64,000 nt of DNA from Ashinkailepas kermadecensis (GCA_034440615.1 JAOTOM010003944.1:62001-126000); one strand, 5' to 3'. Counted from the first letter of the stretch, positions 22,788 to 47,962 are shown. The notes: generated by a model not told the origin, from the sequence alone. Numbers and translations: made by a program.

Positions 22788-23037
22788 CGGAAGAAAAGGA
22801 TTATCTAAGGGCTACCTCCCCAAAAACAAAGAGCATACCGCGATGCCCAGCATCGTATATTATCCAACACAGGTTCCAACACATCCAACATCCAACATTG
22901 GTAGTTCAAACATAATTAAATGTCAAGCACAGCCTCCAAACACCGACCACTGTGACTGCTGATGAACACTTCACAAAGGAGGCCTTTCTGCGGCGTAATT
23001 TGACGCAACGACGTGCCACTGTCGCCACCGAACTTCA

Positions 23038-23096
23038 CCGAACCTAACCGAACCTAACCTAACCTAACCTAACCTAACCTAACCTAACCTAACCAA
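23038..23096. repeat. Interstitial telomere-like AACCT repeat
   Basis: About ten tandem AACCT units (TTAGG on the other strand, the common arthropod telomere unit). Shorter runs occur near 27,365, 30,620, 33,420 and 34,000. Confidence 0.9.
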
Positions 23097-23516
23097 CCGC
23101 CACTGAACGGCGAACAGCGACACGGCAGCCGCCTGGAACAGCGAACCGTTGCCAAGCTGATCCACCCGCCTGACGCAGCAAACGGGACGACGCATACTGC
23201 GCGCAGGAGCCTGACTCGGCGGATGTTATCCACTCGTCCCCACGCCGACGACCTCCAGCGGTGACGCGCTGAAACTAGCCAAACTGCATCTGCGTCGGGT
23301 CGCTCCAGCTCCACGCCTGCTTGCATGTCGGCGGACCGAGATGGCGCGCGCACAGCCCGGCGAGACACCCCGTTGGCGCGGCGGCGGACGGTCGGGACGT
23401 ACCCGTCCCGACGCGCCGAACAGCACGCCCGCCAGCGACACGAAACGCCCGCCACGTTGTCACCGCCGCCAGTAGCTCCGTCACCACCGCCACCACCGCC
23501 GTCATCACGGTCACCG

Positions 23517-24320
23517 TCACCACCAGACGGCGGCCAGCGCCACGGCAGCCACCAGCGCCGCGCCGGCGGCGCCGACGCCGACGCCGGCGCCGTTGCAGGC
23601 GTCGTAGAGACAGTGGCAGACGCGGCTGGCCGTGTCGGCCTCGCTGGTGAGGTAGCAGTTGCGCGAGTCGTTGTCGTGGCCGCACGAGCGGATGGTGCGC
23701 GTGTCGCCGACGACGAGCTGCTCCTGCTTGCGGCAGACGCGGCGCACGCCCGACATGGCCGCGCACGGCCGCAGCAGGCCGGCCGCCTCGGCCGCCTCCC
23801 GGTCGAACGGGTCGCCGCAGAGCGGCTGGTCGTGCGACGAGCAGACGAAGCACGAGAACGGCGGCGCGTCGGTCGCGTCGGTCGCGTTGTTCGCGTCGGC
23901 GGTCGGCTCGGCGGAGGGCGGTGGCCAGGTGCCGTTGGCCGGCGCCGTCGCGTTCTCGGCCGCGTCGCGCCACGCGCCGCTGTCGGCAGTGTCGAGGCGG
24001 CCGGTGACGTTCTCGGAGCGCGCCGATCCGCTGCCGTCCTCGGCCGCGTCCGACGGCAACGCGGTCGGCTCCGTCGGCAGCTGGGCCGGCGCCTCGGTCG
24101 ACTCGGCGCGCGCCTCCGCGTCAGCTTCCGTGGACACGACCGCGGCCGGCTCCGCCGGCGGCGTCTCCTTCGTGACGTTCTCGACATCGGCTTGGACCTG
24201 GTCGGCAATGGCGAACACCTCGGCGTCGGGCTCCAGCTGCTGGCCGGCGGCCAGCCCGCCAAACACCAGCGGCAGCAGCAGCAGCAGCAGTGGCGGCGGC
24301 AGCACTCGGTGGAACCGCAT
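23517..24320 (-). CDS. GPI-anchored Ly6/uPAR-type surface protein with a long N-glycosylated stalk (267 aa)
   Basis: A single open frame from ATG 24,320. Residues 1-26 form a signal peptide (RVLPPPLLLLLLPLVFGGLA). Residues ~27-160 are rich in Ala, Glu, Asp and Thr with several N-x-S/T sites (NVT, NAT, NGT), a mucin-like stalk. Residues ~165-250 hold a ten-cysteine domain starting FSCFVCSS and ending VCHCLYDACNGAG, typical of insect quiver/boudin-like Ly6 proteins. The C-terminus is a hydrophobic tail (AAGAALVAAVALAAVWW), the expected GPI signal after an N-G-A site. The family acts outside the cell on channel trafficking, junctions or signalling; the role here is unknown. The frame is open upstream through a 42-bp repeat, but the signal peptide fixes the start. 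Confidence 0.8.
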   Translation of the reverse strand: MRFHRVLPPPLLLLLLPLVFGGLAAGQQLEPDAEVFAIADQVQADVENVTKETPPAEPAAVVSTEADAEARAESTEAPAQLPTEPTALPSDAAEDGSGSARSENVTGRLDTADSGAWRDAAENATAPANGTWPPPSAEPTADANNATDATDAPPFSCFVCSSHDQPLCGDPFDREAAEAAGLLRPCAAMSGVRRVCRKQEQLVVGDTRTIRSCGHDNDSRNCYLTSEADTASRVCHCLYDACNGAGVGVGAAGAALVAAVALAAVWW

Positions 24321-24475
24321 CTCGGCCGTGTCAGGGACAGCGTCGTACGACACTAGCTCGGTCGTGTAGGGGGCAGCGTCGGACGACACTAGCTCGGCCG
24401 TGTCAGGGACAGCGTCGGACGACACTAGCTCGGTCGTGTCGGGGGCAGCGTCGGACGACACTGACGTGCGGCGGC
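24321..24475 (-). repeat. 42-bp tandem repeat directly upstream of the Ly6-type start codon
   Basis: Four units of GTGTCGTCCGACGCTG..CCGACACGACCGAGCTA. The last unit runs straight into the ATG (GGCCGAG|ATGCGG). It is in frame with the gene and free of stops, so an N-terminally extended product is possible but would bury the signal peptide. Confidence 0.85.
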
Positions 24476-24559
24476 GGCGCGCCACTCCGCCACACGTGTC
24501 CGGCCAACTGTCCGGACGGACAACCACCTGGCGCGCGCCGCCAATCACGGCCACCGGCC

Positions 24560-26790
24560 ACTGGCTGAGTCAGCCGGGCGCTCCGGAACACCTGTACCGG
24601 CGGCCGGCGCCACCTCCGGCCGCCCACATGTGCTGGCCGCCTGTCTCACGTGGCAGTGGACACTGCACGTCCGATACACGTACCCGACGGTGTACGAGGC
24701 ATACCCTGTATTGGTGCCGACAGAGAGTCGCGAGCGCTACCAATATCTGGCTACCGAGAACTCTCCAAAGTTTGCAGGACATTAAGTTCAAATCGTGTCA
24801 CGGAGAAGTTGGCAAACATAGCATGTTACTGAACATGCCACATAGATGGAAACTCTGAATACATTATTTTTGGTTAACGAACGTTTTGCTTTCTCATGTA
24901 GATAGGAAATGGACTTTCTAGAGATCATCATGTCAAACATTCTAGTGATATTTAGATAATATTAACTAATGGCAAGGGATTGGTTGATATATTCTTTAGG
25001 AAGCTTATTCTTTTCAACTATCACTGTCTCTTGCATTCAAGACAAATGCTGTGCAGTTGCTAGATAACTATGAAAAACTCCATGTCATTTCCCATCCATC
25101 TCCATGCTCTATTCATCACACTTGCTATACACAGTAAATAAAAATCATGTAATAATTGTCACAGCCCTCGCCATGCACATGTTAAACACCTAGTATTTCC
25201 TACACACTTTATATTTCCTTTTTTTATTTGTACTAAATTTGCATCACTCCAAGCTCAGGTACATCAGAATACCCAAAAGACCATGAAGATACCTAGAGAA
25301 ACTGCTAAAACTTGAGCACACCCAAGTCTTAGTCTTAGTACATATATCATCAAGTCCTACAGCCTTATTAAGTTTCATTTTCTGCAACTGGTCTCGTACA
25401 GTTCCTGTAGTTATTGCATGATCTTCCAACTGATCTCCTGTCATAGCATAACCTTCCGTGGTTTCACATGTACTTTAGTTTTCCTTAGCAAAGACTGATG
25501 AGAATTGCTTGCTTGGGAACTCAACTACAGGTATCTAGGATCTGTCACCACCTTGTGAAAATATTCGGTGCTTAGCCCTTTATCTGGTATTTTTGTGTTG
25601 TAGTCCATGCCTGCAGGTTTTTTATGCATGCTTATTGGGAAAATTGATTGGAATGCCTAGAAATGAAATGAAAAAAATAACTGCACTGAAATCATTCCAA
25701 ACAATTGAGTTGTTGGGTTAGGATTGGGTTGGGCTTGGTTGTGCTGATGTGTCCCTTGGAAGGAAATGTTATGCTTCACACAAATTCCTGAGCCTTCATA
25801 AGATGCTTGAATACTAAGGTAATTTAGGATATGCATTTGTGTCAATGGTGTGAGCAAATCTTTAGTTGTGCTGAGGCTTCTGGAAACTACCTGATCAGAT
25901 TTTGGAATAGCAGCTCCAGGATTCAGACACCTTTTTGGCATTCATATAGAAACCCAAGCACAAGTTGGAGAAAAATGCATGGACTGGACTTGTTGAAGCT
26001 TACCTAGCAACTTCTTCCTAAACCACTTCTTTGGAAAATCGCATGTAAGCAAGATATTCACTATTTCAAATCACACTACCCATCATTGATGCACTAATTT
26101 GGTGGCAATGATATTACATGATTCAGCATTAGAGGGTTTAGGCAATCCAATGCCAGAGGTATTATCTTTTCTAGATAGGCTTGACCCAGATGGCCCTGTG
26201 GCTCTTATAAAGCTTGAACACCTTGCAAACTTTATGAACTCTAGGGCTTTATGTGACCACACATCAGTGGGTTTTAGGCAATCTAACATTGGTAGGTTAT
26301 GGGAAATCTAGAATCAGTTGGTATGGAGCCACACTTCTCCCATATTCTGTTGGGGAGAGAGAATACCATGTATCTGCATTGTTAAAACATTTTTGTCATG
26401 CTCTTAATGCTACTTCAATGTATTTGAAGTTCTTTTCTTAGTGCACTGACTACTTATTGAGATAAAAGAACTTCAACTCCTGATATCTTGAAAAAGAATC
26501 ATTATTTCCATAAAAAAATTAAGGTCAAGTTCATTCAAATCACATCAGAAAGCATCACAAAAACATATTTTGGACCAAAAATTGGGCTCAGACTTCTTTT
26601 ATATATCGATCATCTTTTTACATTAGTGTTAATACTGGTGTGAAAAAAAAAACAAATAAGTATAAAATAAATAAGAAACACAGGATAGGCATATTCATGG
26701 TTCAACAAAATAGCAATGCATTTATATGACTTAGTACCTAGTCCTAGATCACACTGCAAAGTATGGCACTTTCAACAAGATCTCATTGGT
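24560..26790. other. AT-rich intergenic DNA, no gene seen
   Basis: Composition shifts sharply to AT-rich after about 24,780. Only short, unsupported open frames occur on either strand. Confidence 0.55.
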
Positions 26791-26791
26791 G

Positions 26792-26955
26792 CAGTGGTTA
26801 TTGGGTTTTACGACACGTTGACCTTTGAGTGATGTAGCGTCGCCAATCTCTCCTGCTGATTGGTTGCAGACGAAGAGTAGCGACAGGAGAGACTCTAACT
26901 CACAATCTTTTGATTGTGAGATGGGCAACTTACCCCCAGACTACTCGTCCCCTTC
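26792..26955 (-). mobile_element. SINE copy, reverse orientation
   Basis: Same family as at 3,168: TTATTGGGTTTTACGACACG, then CGCCAATCTCTCCTGCTGAT, AGAGTAGCGACAGG and the B-box complement. Somewhat diverged. Confidence 0.7.
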
Positions 26956-27248
26956 TCATTGGTGCAGGGCAGGCCAGCTGTGTGACTGGTGCTGCTGTGA
27001 TGAATGGTGCAAAATGGCTACCTGGTGCAGTTGGGAGATAATCCCCTGACATCCCACATGATTTTAAAAATCACAAGTAGAAGAGCATCCCAACAATCAG
27101 AGAAAACCACAAAAATCAAGTGTGCCACATTTTCATCAATTGATGGCTGTGAAATTTCTTTCCACAAAAATCCCCAGCTGCCAACTTCAGTTGCCCCATG
27201 CAATTAAAAATAGCTGGATGGGAAGTGCAGGAAGCTATATGGGCTTTC

Positions 27249-27543
27249 TTTACCTTTCAGCTGACACATACTGCCAAGGTTAGTGATTTGTAAGGTGTAC
27301 AATGGGGAACAGTGACATCACAGGAGTCAGGGAAGTGACGTCACAGGAGTCGGGTGTCAATGTGTTAGGTTAGGTTAGGTTAGGATAGGTTATGCTATGT
27401 TATGTTAGGTTAGGTTAGTGCCCGTCATCAACACCCGACTCCTGTGACGTCACTTCCCTGAATTCTGGGAGGTCACTGTTTCCCACTGTACACCTCTTTA
27501 CAAATCACTAACCTTGGCAGTATGTGTCGGCCGAAAGGTAAAG
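27249..27543. repeat. Palindromic foldback element with a TTAGG-like loop
   Basis: Arms at 27,249-27,362 and 27,425-27,543 are inverted copies (CTTTACCTTTC, GACACATACTGCCAAGGTTA, GTGACGTCACAGGAGTCGGG). The ~60-bp centre is a degenerate TTAGG run. It resembles a MITE or foldback element without coding capacity. Confidence 0.88.
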
Positions 27544-41298
<13,755 letters not shown>

Positions 41299-41400
41299 GC
41301 GACTTGACGCACAGTGCCACCAACGTCTTGGCTGCATCATCACTAAACGCGCCGCCTGTTGATTTCAATAAACCCTTCCGATCTGACGTGGATGTATGGG
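41299..41400 (+). terminator. PSMA7 3' UTR with polyadenylation signal
   Basis: AATAAA at 41,367-41,372, about 70 nt after the stop codon. Confidence 0.8.
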
Positions 41401-42248
41401 GTAGGTTCGGCTCCATTACAGTGGAATAGACGCCTGTGACTGGAGGCACATCGAAAACGCTTACAAGCTGGAGTAGCGGCAGGGGGGGGGGGCGTGTGCC
41501 CATGGAAATTGACGTTCCTCCGGGGAGGCTCGTGTGCACCCCTCGATTTTTTTGCAGCGTGAGGCGCTCCTGGGAAGGAAAAGGCGCCCTTCAGTGTCCT
41601 GGAGTGCCCCATGACAATTCCTTGATCGGTCCCTTGACTGTCGGTGCCTGTTGATAAACACAGCAAGGTGAGCTCCAGAACGGAGCTGCGCACCGCGTGA
41701 CTGATTCGGTGATTACTCCGTGATGTATTGGATCCTGTAGCATCGCGAAGGCAAATCATTTGGAGATCGGGGCAAGTGCAGACTGTGACGTGTCAGAAAG
41801 GAGAAGGCCAGTCCTACCCTTTCCCAGTCCCGTGAGTGGCAGTGGGGCACAAAGGCGTAATTTACTTTCTATGTATTTCGTAATAGTGGTAAGGTTTTTA
41901 AAATAATTGGTCACCCAATACTGAAAGTTGCCATCGAAATTCCCATTACTTTGGACGGTTTAGTAATTATACTCTGCGATTTGGGTCTTGACCCCTCCAG
42001 CTCGAATTACTTTTCCCTATGCATTCTAGACTCAGTCCTGATAGCAGAGTTTACAATTTTCGACACTTGCTTCTTAATGCGTGTATTGGAAGAAATGTGA
42101 ATATTGCCCGTGGTGGAATGGGAGTGAAAATCCCCCCCCCCCCCGTAGATGTAGCATGTTATGAAGATTAGGACGATCAGCTTTGCTGGGTGGCTGAAGG
42201 TCAGAGGTAACTAGTTATTTCGTCATTTCGTGAGAGATCATCTAGAGG

Positions 42249-42299
<51 letters not shown>

Positions 42300-42344
42300 C
42301 AATCCTTGGGGAGGGAGGTAGGTGCTACAACACGACACGATATC

Positions 42345-42377
<33 letters not shown>

Positions 42378-42430
42378 CACCACTCCTGGGGGAGGGAGGG
42401 AGGTGCTACAACACGAAACGATATCATTCA
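42249..42430. repeat. Microsatellite-bearing tandem duplication
   Basis: Two ~90-bp copies of TGGGGGAGGGAGG..TGCTACAACACGA..CGATATCAT, each led by TA plus CA or TA plus TG runs. Confidence 0.85.
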
Positions 42431-42534
42431 ACGGCTGCGACACTTAAGACGGCAACTCGGCCACGCCCAATGCACATACCCACAACGCTCTCAACCTACA
42501 ACGCAAGCACTAACTCTACCTACAATACCAGCCG

Positions 42535-42715
42535 CGCACACGCCGCGGTCGGGTCATGTGTAGCCTGCGACTGGGTCGTCCGGTAGTCAGCTGAGTGTGG
42601 CCAGGCACAGTCGTGACGGGGCGGCCGGGACAGGTCGGGTCATGTGTAGCCTGAGGCTGGGTCGTCCGGTGGCCAGCTGAGTGTGGCCAGGCAGTCGTGA
42701 CGGAGCGGACGATTG
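42535..42715. repeat. ~85-bp tandem duplication
   Basis: GGTCGGGTCATGTGTAGCCT..GGGTCGTCCGGT.GCCAGCTGAGTGTGGCCAGGCA..GTCGTGACGG occurs twice. Confidence 0.85.
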
Positions 42716-42839
42716 TGCAGCGTGCACAGCGGTGCGGGAAGTGCGACTTTGCAGTGGCCATTTGAGCACATCTGACAACGCCGTCTGAGACAGGACCATC
42801 CATTAGGTGAGCAAATCCAGAACATGGAGACACATAGCC

Positions 42840-43540
42840 GTTTGAATACCTTTATTTTCAAAAGTCAGGAGCTCGGACAAAGAGAGCTGGTGAGGGCTTC
42901 GAAGGAAGCAGGACCAAAATCCGGAAAATAAACCTTTTCCTACGCTTGACATATCCAATCATGATTTTCAGACCGTCCACCTCCTGCAGAATGAAGACAA
43001 GGTGGTCGTTAAATTCTTCAAGGCAAAGCTCAATAACTAAGTTTATGAGCACCGGATAGACAACGGGGGCAAAGGGAGCAGTGATTTCACGCCCCTGTTT
43101 GTGAACGAGTCACCTTCCCGACCAACAGACATCTTTTGCGAGCTGTGCCTGGAGGCTAAGAGAAGGGGACAAGTCCACGCGGCGCTCACCAGAAGAGGCT
43201 CGGTGGTCGAGAAAGTCGATCAGCAGTGCAGCGGTCGCCGCAACATCTGCAGGGAGCAGCTGGCGGAGGTCATCCAGTGGCCGCGCGGGGTTCGGCCGGC
43301 GTCCTCCCAGCCCAGTACCGCTGGTGCCGCCGGAACGCGGGCTTCGTCCACTTCTCATTTGGACTTTCTCCCCGGTCCACTCGCCTCGGGGCGGCTCAGG
43401 GCTGGCGCGGCGGTCCTGACCGCGTCTCGAGACGCTGCTACTTGGCGATGGACTCTCCAACACAGACAAGTGAACATCGTGACGTGTGCTCGTTTCGTTT
43501 GCTTGTTTTGTTTGCGTGCAATAAAGCAGTGCTTGTAAGC
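42840..43540. other. Possible unassigned exons, strand ambiguous
   Basis: On the + strand CATGATTTTCAG (to 42,971) precedes TVHLLQNEDKVVVKFFKAKL plus NN and a stop. AACATCTGCAG at about 43,256 precedes REQLAEVIQWPRGVRP, and AATAAA lies at 43,520. On the - strand CTTCATTCTGCAG precedes EVDGLKIMIGYVKRRKRF, a stop, and AATAAA at 42,856-42,851. DDLRQLLPADVAATAALLID is open upstream. The two strands cannot both be right, and I cannot assign either. Confidence 0.25.
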
Positions 43541-44319
43541 TTGATAGACAGGAAGGCTTTGATGTGATAGCATAGTGCACTTTAAAAGTAGCATAAATTG
43601 AGCTGTAACAAGTGTAGCGTATTCTTGAACGCTGTTGGCATACTTTCGCTAGGAACACGCTGTTCCATCGTTCTTCTTTTTGTCATGCTTGTTGATGCTG
43701 GCTTGTGTTATAGGTCTTAGTGTATGAGCACGATCGATGGTTGGCCGGCCACTTCGTCACCCTCGGCCAGTTTGCGAATGTCCGTTACAGGGCCAGTTGG
43801 CGGCCTGCCGGCCAGTTTCGTGACTGTCCATTTCAGGGCTGGTGGATCGCGATGTCGGTGAGGATGGAAAGTGTCTCATAATTAAGGTTTGCATATGGGA
43901 TTTAGGACACAGAATGATGTGTGATGTTTCTCAATCTTTTATTTGAACGCAATTGACAGAACACTCTCCAACGTACAAAATTGTCGCGTAAGATACAAAT
44001 GCTATCCTCAGCATAACATTCATAAAGCAAACAAACTGAATTGCAACGTCGTGGGAGGCCGCACTTTGTCTAGATTGATTTATTTTAAAAGTAAGCAGTT
44101 CGGAACTAAAAGTTGCATCCCTAAATATTAGCGGACTTTGACCGCGATATGTCAAAGGTGTGTCAAGCCAAGTCGCTTCGCAGTCACGTTATCATTTTCT
44201 CCGTGGAAAATTACATCAAATTCCATGTTCTGACTCAGTACGGTGCAAACGTGGAAATTTATCTAAAGTCAGGTCAAATTTGACTTGACTGGATGACAAA
44301 TTTGGGACAAATTTGACCT

Positions 44320-44345
44320 GATGAGGTGACTTAAGTCACCTCATC
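44320..44345. repeat. 26-bp perfect palindrome
   Basis: GATGAGGTGACTT followed directly by its reverse complement. Confidence 0.9.
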
Positions 44346-44889
44346 AAATGAACTTTCGGGATAGCAGGGTTGTTCATCTTGTCGAAAGAGCACCATGATC
44401 TGACTTCGGTGTCGACATGTTGTGGCTACTCCAAATGGCGGTACTTCGAAGATTTTCGACATTACTCTCTTTGACTGGTCCCAGGTCCATGACCTTTGAT
44501 GACCTTGGCCTGATAATTGTACGAGATATACAAAGCAGATGTATAAGAGTACCGAAAGTATCGTGCCCCTGCGTTTACTCATTCCTACACGAAACTCCAC
44601 TCAGATTTACACGAAAATTTGTCCATCAGAAAAGGCACAAAACGGCAAAAAGAACGGGCGGCAATATCGATGGCTCTAAGATAGAACCTAGTTTTGCCCT
44701 TCGCAACTAAATCATGCCCGCTTATATTTCCACTGTCAAATGTATACATTTTGATAGGTTAGGGGTCATGAGAGGTTACTAGGTCATCAGATCAATGATT
44801 ATAAACTTGCATATTATATTTCGGGAATGCCTTTTTTACATTTTTATCAAAGTCGTATAATGTGCCACACTCTTTTTCATATCGATGAG

Positions 44890-45099
44890 ATTGTCCAGAA
44901 CGGCACGCTGCCTTTCAACAAGTTCGAGTTCGTGGTGGCCTGGCTTCTACGGGAAATATACGTGCCAATTCTGTTTCTGCGCGCTCTCTGGGACCCCACC
45001 ATTCGGTGGCGCTACGGTGTGTTCAAGTTGCGCTGGGGCGGAATGGTGGAAGAGGTGTCGCCGCCAGTGCCGCCTGGCGACGAGACAGGCAAAGTTTAG
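44890..45099 (+). CDS. UGCG: Ceramide glucosyltransferase, last exon only
   Basis: Ceramide glucosyltransferase transfers glucose from UDP-glucose to ceramide at the Golgi, the first step of glucosylceramide-based glycolipid synthesis. The exon encodes IVQNGTLPFNKFEFVVAWLL, REIYVPILFLRALWDPTIRW and KLRWGGMVEEV, the conserved C-terminal block with the last hydrophobic segment and the RW..R..KLRWGG ending, then a short Pro-rich tail and a TAG. The acceptor is either CGATGAG (exon from 44,890) or GTCCAG (from 44,899). The rest of the gene must lie upstream. I found no convincing further exon in this window, so the gene may be partial or a retained fragment. Confidence 0.75.
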   Translation: MVQNGTLPFNKFEFVVAWLLREIYVPILFLRALWDPTIRWRYGVFKLRWGGMVEEVSPPVPPGDETGKV

Positions 45100-45194
45100 T
45101 CATAACCCCGGACTGCAGGCGGCGAAACAGGTCGCGCGTACACCCATATTCCATGGCGCGCCGCGAGTGGTCGCGACGTTCTCTAATATTCCCT

Positions 45195-45400
45195 GGTCGC
45201 GACGTGCCCATGCGATAACGAACGAGTCTAGTCAGCGGACCGCGAGCACGGCGTGTGGCCAGCGTGCGCTGACGATAAAGAACGAGTCTAGTCAGAGGAC
45301 CGCGGGCACGGCGTGTGGCCAGCGTGCGCTGACGATAAAGAACGAGTCTAGTCAGAGGACCGCGGGCACGGCGTGTGGCCAGCGTGCGCTGATGACTGAG
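45195..45400. repeat. 66-bp tandem repeat, 3 copies, after the UGCG exon
   Basis: GATAAAGAACGAGTCTAGTC..AGAGGACCGCGGGCACGGCG..TGTGGCCAGCGTGCGCTGAC. Copies 2 and 3 are nearly identical. Probably 3' UTR or flank. Confidence 0.9.
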
Positions 45401-45604
45401 TGATTTTTCGAAATAATGTTCGGCACGGCGCCAGGATGCTTGCGCCGCCCGCCGGATCGTGTTCGGCATGGCGCAAGGGTGCTTCCGCCGCGGCCGGATC
45501 AGCTGCGCTCGCTGCCGGCTCGCTGCTCGCGCTCGTTGCTGTGACAAAGTGGGCTTGCCTGTAATAACGCGTTCGATGCCGTGTGTTGTGGCTGGTGCGT
45601 TGTT

Positions 45605-45750
45605 GGTTGGTTGGTTATTGGTTTTACGACACGTCGACCGTTGAGTCAAGTAGCGTCGCCAATCTCTCACGCCGATTGGTCGCGGGCGAAGAGTAGCGAC
45701 AGATGAGACTCGAACCCACAACCTTTCGATTGTGAGACGAGCCTGGTGCG
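45605..45750 (-). mobile_element. SINE copy, reverse orientation
   Basis: Well preserved: GGTTATTGGTTTTACGACAC, GTCGACCGTTGAGTCAAGTA, CGCCGATTGGTCGCGGGCGA and GAGACTCGAACCCACAACCT. Confidence 0.8.
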
Positions 45751-46164
45751 TTGTGGTGGAGTGGTGTGGGACAGGGTGAGACTGCACATCTGCCGCTGCC
45801 CGGTTCGAGCGACTCTTGCTCACGGTGCGGCTCAGACGGATAGTGCTGACCTCTCTGAGCCGCATCTGCCGGGTGTCCATTTCTGACTGGTGGCTGTTGA
45901 CATCCGCTGCGCACCGGCAGCGTTCCAGTGGCGTCTGACGGGCCGACCAGTTGAGTGTGGCGACCGACCTCTGCGGGCTACACGGCAATAGCCGGTTACC
46001 CTTGGCCTTGGAGTGGGCCATGTTCTGGTCAAGGTTGCATCCTGTGTAGTTGCTTGCTCGGTCCTTCCTTCCGGCGACCGGTGCCGCCATCAGTATGACC
46101 TGCCGTGGTGGCGCGACAGCGTCCAGCCGCCACTGTGCGCCGGCACCCATCTCTCCTATGCCTC

Positions 46165-46328
46165 GGTGGGGACGAGTGGTCTAGGAGTAAGATGCTCGTC
46201 TCACAATCGAAAGATTGTGGGTTCAAGTCTCACCTGTCGCTACTGTTCGCCCGCGACCAATCGGCATGAGAGATTGGCGAAGCTATATGACTCAACGGTC
46301 GACGTGTCGTGAAACCAATAACCAATCC
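46165..46328 (+). mobile_element. SINE copy, nearly full length
   Basis: Head GGGGACGAGTGGTCTAGGAG (A-box region), B-box GGTTCAAGTCTCACC, body CCCGCGACCAATCGGCATGA, tail ATGACTCAACGGTCGACGTG + TCGTGAAACCAATAACCAA. It is the best reference copy of the family in this window. A degraded relative may follow at 46,590-46,660. Confidence 0.82.
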
Positions 46329-46729
46329 TATGCCTCGGTGCAAATTTGTGATTGTGTGAATGGTTTCATCTGCTCAGCGACGATTATTGCACGTTCTGGG
46401 TCGTTATTCGATGCAACCGGCGCCACTTTACATGCACATGCCCTCGACGCGACCGCCATTCATACTCTGTAAAGAAATAGTGCGGCGGAAAACGCATGGC
46501 AGGCACCAATTGCGAACCCATCTCCTCTCCGTCTCTTCATCATTTTACTCTTACTTCTTTTTGCACTGACGTTGGAGGGGGACGAATAGCGTCCTCAAGG
46601 TCCTCTAGGGGTATTTTGTCCGATTACCAAACAAAAGGTTGTGGGTTCGGGGCCTCCCCTTCCCCCCCCTTCCCCCCCGGCCAAACCGGCTCGAAGATAC
46701 AAGAAACCAACCAAAACAAAAGGTCGAGG

Positions 46730-46945
46730 TAACCAAAAACCAAAAAACAAAAACAAAAAATATAAATAAAAAACCAAACCAACATCTAACCTAAAAAAAA
46801 AAAAAAAAAAAAGAAACATCAAAAAAAAAAAAAAACCAAAACCAAAAATAAACCCGTTTTTTAAAATTTTATAAAAATAATTTATAAAAAAAAAATAAAA
46901 AACAAATAAAAAAAAAATGAAAAAAAAAAAAAATAAATTTTTTTT
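46730..46945. repeat. A-rich low-complexity block
   Basis: Runs of A with scattered C and T over ~200 bp. Possibly an eroded retroelement tail or sequencing noise. Confidence 0.8.
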
Positions 46946-47677
46946 ATTTTGTTGAGATAATTCACCGCTTAATTATGTCCAGATAGCACAACGGGGATTA
47001 TAGCGGGCTGAGATGCCATTTGCAATGTTTTGAACTCACCTTGTTACGTAAATAACTAAATTTTAGAATAGTTGAAACCGGCATTTTGTAGACAAAAATA
47101 TTGGTGCTCGCCATGAAGTGGGCCATTAGCTAATTTCCCACCAATTTCCTCAAAAATCGAACATTATCGGAAATAATCCCACATTTTTACAATAGATCAC
47201 CAGTGATGGGTGTCAAAGGTCGGTGGACGATTCCGCCAACCTGCGAAAATAATACAAATACCAAATGTCTTCCCGAACGAATCTATGCAAGTACTAAAAA
47301 CTTTAGTCCGGTAAATTTCTAACTATGCAAGAATATGAATGAGTTTCATATTGTTCGAAGCTAACGGTTGTTTAGAATCGAAGAAAAGCTCTAATATTTT
47401 TTTTATTCGCAAGACTCGTTTGTCTTTTCAGGCGCACAGACCTTCCCTGCCCGTGGAATCTGCCGCGGCACTGCTAATAGCATCGATCATTACAGAGCAA
47501 TGCTCTTTTTGTCAAAACTACGCCATCGGAGTTACATGAGCCCAGCAAGCTGGTATTGAGTGTGCGACTGTCGAGTCGAATGACGTGAACCGTATGACAA
47601 ACGTTGAATGGAAAATCTGTCGAACGGATGTCACGCATTCATTCTCGCGTTGGTCCTCTGACCAATGCCTGGTGCCG

Positions 47678-47962
47678 ATGTCATTCGTGACGTTCGTGCT
47701 TGCAGTGGCAGTCGCAGGTCGGATCACACGTCCAAGTGACGTGAAGAAATGCAACGTAAACTTTGAGCACATGTCATCAGGACAGTACAATTGTCATGTT
47801 GCCAGAGCGATTGGTTGCCCTGTTTCCGAGTGCATGTGGCAGACTGCACGCTCGCCGTCTGGTCCGGCTCAGGCTTCGGCGCGAATGGCGGCGTTGTCAA
47901 ATGCGCCAACCGTCATCATTCAAGCTCCAAACATCCAGTGGCACGGCCCACTCGTATCATGA
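47678..47962 (+). CDS. Possible small secreted protein, 94 aa, unrecognised
   Basis: ATG at 47,678 opens MSFVTFVLAVAVAG, a plausible short signal peptide. A mature part follows with four cysteines (KKCNVNF, YNCHVARAIGCPVSECMW), a Ser/Ala/Pro-rich middle and a hydrophobic stretch (TVIIQAPNI). AATAAA lies at 48,121-48,126, about 160 nt after the stop. The frame is open 93 nt further upstream without a better start. I do not recognise a family, and the overlapping - strand frames look weaker. It may be a chance frame. Confidence 0.35.
   Translation: MSFVTFVLAVAVAGRITRPSDVKKCNVNFEHMSSGQYNCHVARAIGCPVSECMWQTARSPSGPAQASARMAALSNAPTVIIQAPNIQWHGPLVS

Noticed and set aside
23084..24356. Arg-rich frames of 340-390 codons on both strands
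   Set aside because: Shadows of the Ly6-type gene in other frames.
45023..46150. A 375-codon - strand frame
   Set aside because: It runs through a SINE, the 66-bp repeat and the antisense of the UGCG exon.
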